From: Salvia splendens
Taxonomy: Eukaryota; Streptophyta; Magnoliopsida; Lamiales; Lamiaceae
DNA: 64,000 bases
Assembly: GCF_004379255.2 (NCBI RefSeq)
Contig: NC_056039.1
Coordinates: 26,859,883-26,923,882 of the forward strand
Direction: 5' to 3'
Shown here: positions 57,695 through 64,000 of the stretch, one piece after another
Position numbering within the stretch: position 1 is the stretch's first letter
Layout of the letters: every line of letters begins with the position of its first letter
The notes under the pieces: generated by a model
Database searches by the model: none
Told to the model about the DNA's origin: nothing
What the model saw: the letters and a program-made list of their open reading frames with translations, nothing else
Position numbers and translations under genes: made by a program

Positions 57695-59520
57695 TTGATG
57701 CAGACAGAGACCTTCTTTAAGGTGGAGTCGGATACTATGAGCCAAGAAGTAGGTGGAGCTAGTGATTCAGATAGTGAGTCTGAATCTGACAGTGGTGTTG
57801 CTTCTAGTCAAGATGGAGGCTGTACTGATGCTGGAAATTCCAGAGAGTACCAGATTGCTAGAGATAGAGGAAGGAGAAATGCTAAATCTCCTAAGAAGTT
57901 CTCTAATATGGTCTATTATGATCTATGTACTACTGAAAACATAGAGCTTGCTGATCCTCTCACTTATAAGGAAGCAACGAGAAGTAAAGACAGAGAAAAG
58001 TGGATAGAAGCTATGAATGAAGAGATTGAATCTTTACTCAAGAATAAAACCTGGATTTTGGTGGATGAATCTCAGCTTAAATCTAATGGGAAAGAAAGGA
58101 TATTAGTAAGTTGTAAATATGTGCTTAAGAAGAAGATTGAAACTACTGATAAAGACAGAATTAAGTTCAAAGCTCATTTGGTGGCTAGAGGTTTTACACA
58201 ACAAGAAGGTGTGGACTTCAATGAGGTGTTTGCTCCTGTTGTGAAGCACACTTCTATTAGAATTTTGCTGGCTGTAGTGAATCACTTGGATTGGGAATTG
58301 CAGCAGTTTGATGTCAAGACTGTTTTTCTTAATGGAGATCTTGAGGAAACTATTTTCGGATCAGCCTGAGGGTTATGTGAACATTGGAGAAGAAGGCAAG
58401 GTTTGCTTACTGAAAAAGAGCCTTTATGGACTAAAAAGAAGTTTGATGAGCAAATGGTTAAGATTGGTTTCACAATATCTAAGTTTGATGATTGCATTTA
58501 CATAAAGAAGAAAGGTAACACTCCAGTAGCCTATCTGTTGATTTATGTAGATGATATGCTACTTGCTGGACCATCTATGGCTGAGATACAGAAAGTCAAG
58601 GCAGATTTGAAGTCTAGCTTTGAAATGAAGGATCTGGGTGAGGCAAGGAAGATCCTTGGCATTAATATTCAGAGAGACAGAGGCTGTAAGAGGTTGTGGC
58701 TACTTTAGTCTAATTATATTGAGAAGGTTCTGAAAAGGTTCAATATAGACAATGCTAAGGCTCTCCTCTCTCACAGAGTTTTAAGCTTTCTAAGGAACAT
58801 GCTCCTAAATCTAAGCAAGAAGCACGTGAGATGGAATGTATTCCTTAAGCTAGTGTAGTTGGAAGCATTATGTAAACTATGATTTGTACAAGGCTAGACC
58901 TGGCCCATGCTATCTCAGTTACTAGCAGGTACATGTCTGATCTTGGGAGAGGGCATTGAAATGCCCTTAAGTGGATTTTGAGGTACATGAAGAACATTAG
59001 TAGTAGCTGGGGAATTATGTTCAATGGTTGTGATAAGGTGAGTGAGGAAGTAGTGGTGGGCTACTGCGATGCAGATTATGCTACTAACTTGGATAATAGA
59101 AAGTCCCAAACTGGTTATCTCTTCAACATGTTTGGAACTGTGATTAACTAGAAGTTAGGCTTACAAAGTGTTGTTGCCTTGTTAACAACAGAGGCAGAGT
59201 ATATGGCACTAACAGCAACAATGCAAGAAAGTTTTTGGATCCAGGGTGTGATCTCAAATTTTGGTTCTGATTAGGAAACCATGGTTGTTCATTGTGACAG
59301 TAACTCAGCTATGTGTTTAGCTAGACATCAGTACTTCCATGAAAGAAGCAAGCAAATAGATGTGAGACTACATTTTATTAGAGATGAGATTGAGAAGGGA
59401 AGGGTAAAGGTGGTCAAGATTGACACTTTGCACAATCCTGCTGACATGCTTACAAAGTCTCTAAGAAGAGACAAGTTTGATCACTGCAAAGAATTGATCA
59501 ATGTTTGCTGCAAGATCTGA
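57695..59520 (+). pseudogene. Copia reverse transcriptase/RNase H, inactive duplicate
   Basis: The 224-codon frame 57695-58369 covers the RT N-terminus (TYKEATRSKDREKWIEAM, LVARGFTQQEG); after a frameshift the YVDD box lies at about 58546-58557. RNase H remains are at 58.97-59.52 kb (CDADYA, then HCDSNSAMCLARHQYFHERS). Broken by the lesions noted for the element. Confidence 0.85.
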
Positions 59521-59542
59521 GGTGTGTACTCAGATGGAGAAT

Positions 59543-59901
59543 TGTAAGAAATGAGTCCACACTCAGCTCTAGTTTCCAAAAGAATTCAAGGAAGAAGGAA
59601 TCAGAAAAATAGCCGTCAGGAAATTAGTTATTCTGTTAGGAAAGAGCAGTTGTTAGCTCTAGTTCTTGATTCTTGATTCTTTTTCTTTAGTAGCAATTAC
59701 CTGAGTGTATGAGCTTTATATATAGCTCGGTTTACTTGTATCCTAGATAGATGATAGTTAGAAATCAAACAATAAAAGAGAATTCACTTTCTCCAAGAAA
59801 CTCTTCTTTCTTAATTAATGTGTATTCTCTGTGTGTGAGTGTTCATACCGAGTGTGTGTGAGTTACTGAAGAGTGGGTGAGTCTTGTGTACTAAGTTAAC
59901 A
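59543..59901 (+). repeat. Third copia LTR (duplicated)
   Basis: 359 bp, almost identical to 56745-57104 and followed by the same GATATGATATAGG host flank. Confidence 0.9.
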
Positions 59902-60735
59902 GATATGATATAGGTAACTAAATATATTTGTAAAATTCTAAGGTGTCGTAAAATAATTCTTTAGTTTAATATTTCTTTGTTTTCAAATGATTGGCTCATG
60001 TTATTCATTTGGTAGTTATTGTGCTTCACTAATTTAATGGATTTGTCATTTTATAATCTTCGCAGTTTAAATTCAATTAAGAAACTAGTATTTGTCCTTT
60101 TCCACTAAAGAACTCATGTTTCCATTTTAAAAAATTGGAAAAATAATATAAATATTATATAATCTATCTCAATTTGAAACACAAAATAAGAAGATCCAAA
60201 ATAGTGAACTAAGAACTAGCAGCTAGTCCACCCGCTAGTACACTATTGCGACCGACTAGTAGTTGACGTACTAGCACAACGAATGACCTCTCATAAGTCG
60301 GATATAGCACTAGTCCACTATTTGTGGGCTCCCAATGTACTAGCGCACGGACTAGGGATTTGTTTTTCTTTCAATGACATTCTAGCACAACGAACAACCT
60401 CTCGTAAGTCACATATAGCGCTTGTTTTTCTTCAATGACATACTAGCACAACGAACAACCTCTGAAAGTCACATATAGCGCTAGTCCGTTATTTGTGGAC
60501 TCCCAATGGACTAGCGCACGGACTAGGGGATTTTTTTCTTTTAAAACTCTATATATACTACTCATTGCAGTTCATTTTCATTTACACTACTTGTATTAAC
60601 AATTATATATACATTTCGTTTTCATTGAATTGTACTTTTAAATTTTTTTATTTTGATTATGTATATATATTTTAATTTATATAAAAAGGTTGCATTTTCT
60701 AGTTAAGATGTGTTTTTAGCTAGTCCAATCACTAA
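59902..60735. other. Second flank copy and GGACTAG repeats
   Basis: 59902-60287 repeats 57105-57490. At 60310-60365 and 60480-60535 the phrase CTAGTCCRYTATTTGTGGRC, TCCCAATG, ACTAGCGCACGGACTAG is repeated; CTAGTCCGT and ACGGACTAG are inverted within it. CTAGTCCA words at 60224 and 60721 could be the ends of a MITE of about 500 bp, without a proven target duplication. Confidence 0.45.
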
Positions 60736-62507
60736 TAGGACTAGATAGTCCAAAAGGCATTTCTAATTTTGAAAACTCTGTCGTCAATTAATACAGCAGC
60801 GACTATCTCTTATAAATTAAATATTCAACAATATTTCTCTATATTTGATACTTAAACTTACCTTTTCTCTATGCAAACACATAAATACATAAATCAACTT
60901 CCGACTATAAAACAAGAAATGTTTCATCTTAAGCTAGGGCAGAGAGAGGAGTACTTTAGTAATGTAGTTCACCAACGTCCAAATGAACCATAAAAGAATA
61001 TCACCGGATAGCGAGGAGAACTTATTTTTGTAGCTTCACACAATGAAAAATGACACACACAAGTGTGACAATATACAAAATCAAGTAAAGCACAAATATA
61101 AAAAATTAGTCTTAGAACAGAAAAAAATGGCTCAGTCCCTTAGATGTTCAATAATCGCGATCATATCCGCAATCATTACAGGTCTGTGTAAATGTACAAG
61201 TGCTCATCATCGCCATTTACAATTTTAACAAAACTCAATTGAAAATAGGAAATATAGCTGTCCCGTTGATCTCCAACCACAACCCAACAAGCGGTGAGAG
61301 TAATAAAAACAGGGCAACACAACCAATATCGCTTCTAGGGAACGAGTTGATTGGATACTGAGATCAAATCCAACAACCAGATAGCGAAGCCAGCATAGAA
61401 AAGGGGGTTTATTTAAAAAAAAGACATGTTCTTGAGCTTACTAGACCAGCTTCAAAGAATAAATCAGCAAGTCTGAAGAGCAAAAGGTAATTGTATGAGC
61501 AGATTAACACCTTACTTCTCATTCTTCTTTAAGCACAAGTAGGTTGCCTGAATTTCCACTCAAAAGTGAAAAAAGAAACAAGATTGGTAAAATTGTGGCC
61601 TCATTGAGAAGATTATAGTGTCTACAGAGATATTCGGACATATGCTTGTCTTTATAAGAATTTAATCACAGGCCAATAAATAAATATCACAGGGATTCAA
61701 TCGGAATTGAATTAAGAAATTGGTAAAAGGTCATCAGATAGGAGCGAAAGACTAAAAGAGTATTTAATCACGAATTAGTCATTTGAACTATGCATCTAAT
61801 CATCACTTGACCAGTAAGAGAGAGCAGTTTATGAAAACTAAATTCAAAAAAATAGAATTGGGAGAAAAAAAGCCTCAGAAGGAAGGCAGTAGTGTGTTCG
61901 TAATCAATGAATACTCATTAACAAATTCCACTAAAATCATCATCGGCAAAACTATTTCAGAAATATTAAGGCGGAATACTTAGATCTGAACAGAAATTGG
62001 ACGAAAATGAAAATAGAAATGGAAGGACTCAGTTTATGGGTGGTGATATAGCAGTATGGTCGGCAAGGCAAGCAATATGCCATTACGACGAACGAGACCT
62101 ATCACAATTCATCATTGCCCTTCAAATCAATACTCAAAAACTATGAAATCAAAGGCAGCAATTGCCGATCAAACCAATATTCAGAAACTATAGAACCAGA
62201 GGCAACCAGAAGTGTTGTTGTGCAGCGGCAATGCAAAATGAAGGGAGAAGAGTGGGCTACTTAAAGGGAAGGGAGGTGATCGAATTAGGGTTTTTGTTAG
62301 AAATAGGGTTGCGGCGTCACTTATTTTGTGGAGTGAATTTATAACAGGTCAACATTTTTATTCTCTTTTTTATAAAAGATAAATTGATTCCTAAAATTAT
62401 ATGCTTTGCCTAAAATTTGATATTATTTCCTATAAACTTTGAAATTGATAGTATATAATATCACAAACTTTACACATTGTTTGGTATTTTTCACGGCATG
62501 TCTATTA
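60736..62507. other. Intergenic; possible minus-strand transcribed locus
   Basis: On the minus strand, GCAACCCTATTTCTAACAAA followed by AACCCTAATTCGATCACC (about 62312-62275) resembles a plant 5' leader, and 61547-61512 reads as a small terminal exon after CAG (ATYLCLKKNEK then stop). Between them I found no convincing coding exon. It could be a non-coding RNA, a gene relic or chance. The short plus-strand frames here look random. Confidence 0.2.
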
Positions 62508-62685
62508 CTCCCCCGTCCCGGATTACTCGCACATTTCCTTTTCGGCACGGAGATTAAGGAATGAGTGTATAGCAAAGTCAACAATTGCGGTTGTAGGTGA
62601 TAATTTTTACTAAAAATGGAAAGAGTGCAAATAACTTGGGACGCCCAGAAAGGAAATAAGTGCAAGTAGTCCGGGACGGAGGGAG
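62508..62685. mobile_element. Stowaway-type MITE
   Basis: Ends CTCCCCCGTCCCGGATTACT and, reverse-complemented, CTCCCTCCGTCCCGGACTAC are flanked by TA (62506-62507, 62686-62687). It is 178 bp long. Confidence 0.85.
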
Positions 62686-62687
62686 TA

Positions 62688-63113
62688 CTATATTTGACTA
62701 ACTTACAAGACTTTTTTTTATCATACTTGACACAATTAAATCAACGTGGTTTTCAACGTGATTTTTTATCCTAAAGTTATGAATTTAAAAAGTGATTTAA
62801 AATATCATAAAAAGTATCATGGTTGCTTACATAAAATAAGATTTTGATGAATATATCTTATTTGAGTGAGTTTGGAAAATACCAAATAAAATGCAAAATT
62901 TGTGATATTATAGACCAATTTCAAAGTTCATGGGAAATACCAAATTTTAGTCAAAGTTCATGGTTTTAAAGACCAATATCGCTTTATAAAAGTATACCTT
63001 TTTTTGCTTTTATTTCTTTAATTTTTTTTATTATTATATAATTGTAATAAACTCTTCAAACAAAACGAAACAAAATGAATCGCTCATTAACTAAATTATT
63101 TGTAAGTTTATTA
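62688..63113. other. AT-rich spacer between MITEs
   Basis: Contains AATACCAAAT, AAAGTTCATGG and ATAGACCAAT phrases in two inverted or direct copies (about 62440-62470 and 62875-62985), suggesting that the Stowaway at 62508 lies within an older repeat. No gene. Confidence 0.35.
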
Positions 63114-63355
63114 CTCTCTCGTTCCCTTAAATTTGATCACATTTTTCCATTTTTAACGGTCTCACAAAATTTGTTATATTTCATTTTTTACTATTTTTAG
63201 TAATGGAACTCTTAGTCCACTAACTTACTCAAACTCATATTTTATTATAAAACTAATAAATAAAAGTATGACACACTCTCCGTTAACTTTTTTCAACTCA
63301 CTTTTCATCATTTCTTAAAACTCGTACCCGGTCAAAATGTGACACACAGACGAAG
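63114..63355. mobile_element. Stowaway-type MITE, decayed ends
   Basis: Left end CTCTCTCGTTCCCTTAAATT, then TGATCACATTT; right end AATGTGACACACAGACGAAG. It shares the ATATTTTATTATAAAACTAATA core with the elements at 20258 and 51764. TA flanks are at 63112-63113 and 63356-63357. Confidence 0.7.
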
Positions 63356-63545
63356 TAAGAGATAAAATATTGTAGAAGAGACTTTCCTTTATATTATTCT
63401 TTCTCTTAGTTTATTTTATCTCAACTTTAACTATTTATTATCTTTTCTTCAAAACACGTGCGAAAAAATGAGTCATCTTAACTGGGACGGGGAATAATCC
63501 TCCTCTCAAATTAACATTATTATTTTCCTAACTTATTTACAACTT

Positions 63546-63695
63546 TTTTTATATATAAATTAACTCTACAACCTTTTTTATATAAATTAACTCCTATATA
63601 AGAGAGAAAATTACAACTGATGTCAAGAGGGCTCGAACTCGGTATTTCATGCAATAATGCCTAAGTTCCTTGCCGCTAGGACAAAGGCTCTGGAC
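63546..63695 (-). mobile_element. tRNA-derived SINE with perfect target duplication
   Basis: On the minus strand the element opens GTCCAGAGCCTTTGTCC, has an A-box-like TAGCGGCAAGG and a B-box-like GAGTTCGAGCCC about 35 bp further on (RNA polymerase III internal promoter), and ends in an A/T-rich tail. It is flanked by a perfect 16-bp direct duplication, AACTTATTTACAACTT, at 63530-63545 and 63696-63711. The tail includes a repeated TATAAATTAACTC block. Length, promoter boxes, A-rich tail and target duplication together identify a SINE. Confidence 0.82.
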
Positions 63696-63799
63696 AACTT
63701 ATTTACAACTTATACCTACCATTTACCTATCTTTTATTTTTTCTCTCTCATACTTTACCTATTTTGTCTTATTCTCTCTTACTTTATTTATTTTTTATT

Positions 63800-64000
63800 A
63801 AAACTCATATTAGAGTGTGACTTGGTCATGTTCATGCGTACTAGCAAGTGCAAATATGGGGTGGAAATTAAGAATGACACATGGCTACGAATTACGCATG
63901 TATAAAAACCCGTATTAGAGTGTGACTTGGTCATGTTCATGCGTACTAGCAAGTGCAAATATGGGGTGGAAATTAAGAATGACACATGGCTACGAATTAC
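63800..64000. repeat. 105-bp tandem repeat running off the window
   Basis: TTAGAGTGTGACTTGGTCAT through GACACATGGCTACGAATTAC occurs at 63810-63895 and again at 63915-64000 with no differences seen over about 86 bp; the preceding AAAACYCRTAT is also repeated. The second copy is cut by the window end, so copy number is unknown. Confidence 0.85.

Larger units (their letters stand above)
57534..59901 (+). mobile_element. Duplicated 3' part of the copia element
   Basis: This block matches 54723-57104 nearly base for base, including the third LTR (59543-59901), at an offset of about 2.8 kb. It has no 5' LTR, gag, protease or integrase core and no target duplication of its own, so it arose by DNA duplication, not by insertion. 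Its reverse transcriptase frame (57695-58369) lacks the 55288 stop of the first copy, but it shares the frameshift near 58353 and later stops, and has a private stop near 59148 and a small deletion near 58760. Confidence 0.88.

Noticed and set aside
57534..59901. A second independent copia insertion
   Set aside because: It lacks a 5' LTR, primer site and target duplication, and its 3' flank is the duplicated host flank of the first element.

Overview
The window is nuclear DNA of a flowering plant, almost certainly a eudicot. It is AT-rich, its genes are split by short introns with GT/AG borders, and the intergenic DNA is full of plant-type transposons: Stowaway MITEs with CTCCCTCCGTCC-like ends, hAT, PIF/Harbinger-like and Mutator-like elements, a TRIM, a Ty1/copia element and a tRNA-derived SINE. 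An asterid such as a Lamiales species is my guess only. No rRNA, tRNA, CRISPR or bacterial-type features were seen.

Seven protein-coding genes could be read exon by exon: a Cys-type selenoprotein H-like nuclear protein (minus, 5366-5860); a plastid-targeted protein with two S1 domains (minus, 14 exons, 8461-13553); a two-LIM-domain actin-bundling-type protein (plus, 5 exons, 14809-15954); a short NF-YC-type histone-fold protein (plus, 18252-18581); an NT-C2/long coiled-coil protein (plus, 9 exons, 25590-30287); an LRR receptor-like pseudokinase (plus, 13 exons, 37420-40906); and the ribosome-biogenesis endonuclease NOB1 (minus, 5 exons, 41622-44606). The last three match a neighbourhood that I recall as close together on Arabidopsis chromosome 5 (At5g41140, At5g41180, At5g41190), so 25-45 kb is probably a conserved microsyntenic block.

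The rest is transposon-dominated. Highlights are: a complete 379-bp TRIM with a 5-bp target duplication (591-969); a 2.54-kb Mutator-like element with a perfect 9-bp target duplication and about 13 tandem 120-bp units inside (20758-23297); a 5.4-kb element lying in a (TA)n tract between the coiled-coil gene and the receptor gene, carrying arrays of AATGCA words, about nine 95-bp repeats and an intact 56-codon exon of SPINDLY (30921-36277); a second element-like region built on GATGAAG/GTTCAT words (about 46.6-50.05 kb); a decayed copia element (52887-57104) whose 3' two-thirds plus flank was then tandemly duplicated with a filler at the junction (to about 60290); several Stowaway elements nested in each other; and a 150-bp SINE with a perfect 16-bp target duplication (63546-63695). 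The window ends in a 105-bp tandem repeat.

Gene order suggests a divergent promoter between the S1 gene and the LIM gene (13554-14808) and convergent 3' ends of the receptor and NOB1 genes (40907-41621). The genes are ordinary housekeeping or regulatory plant genes with no operon-like linkage; the unusual content lies in the transposable elements and their captured or duplicated pieces.
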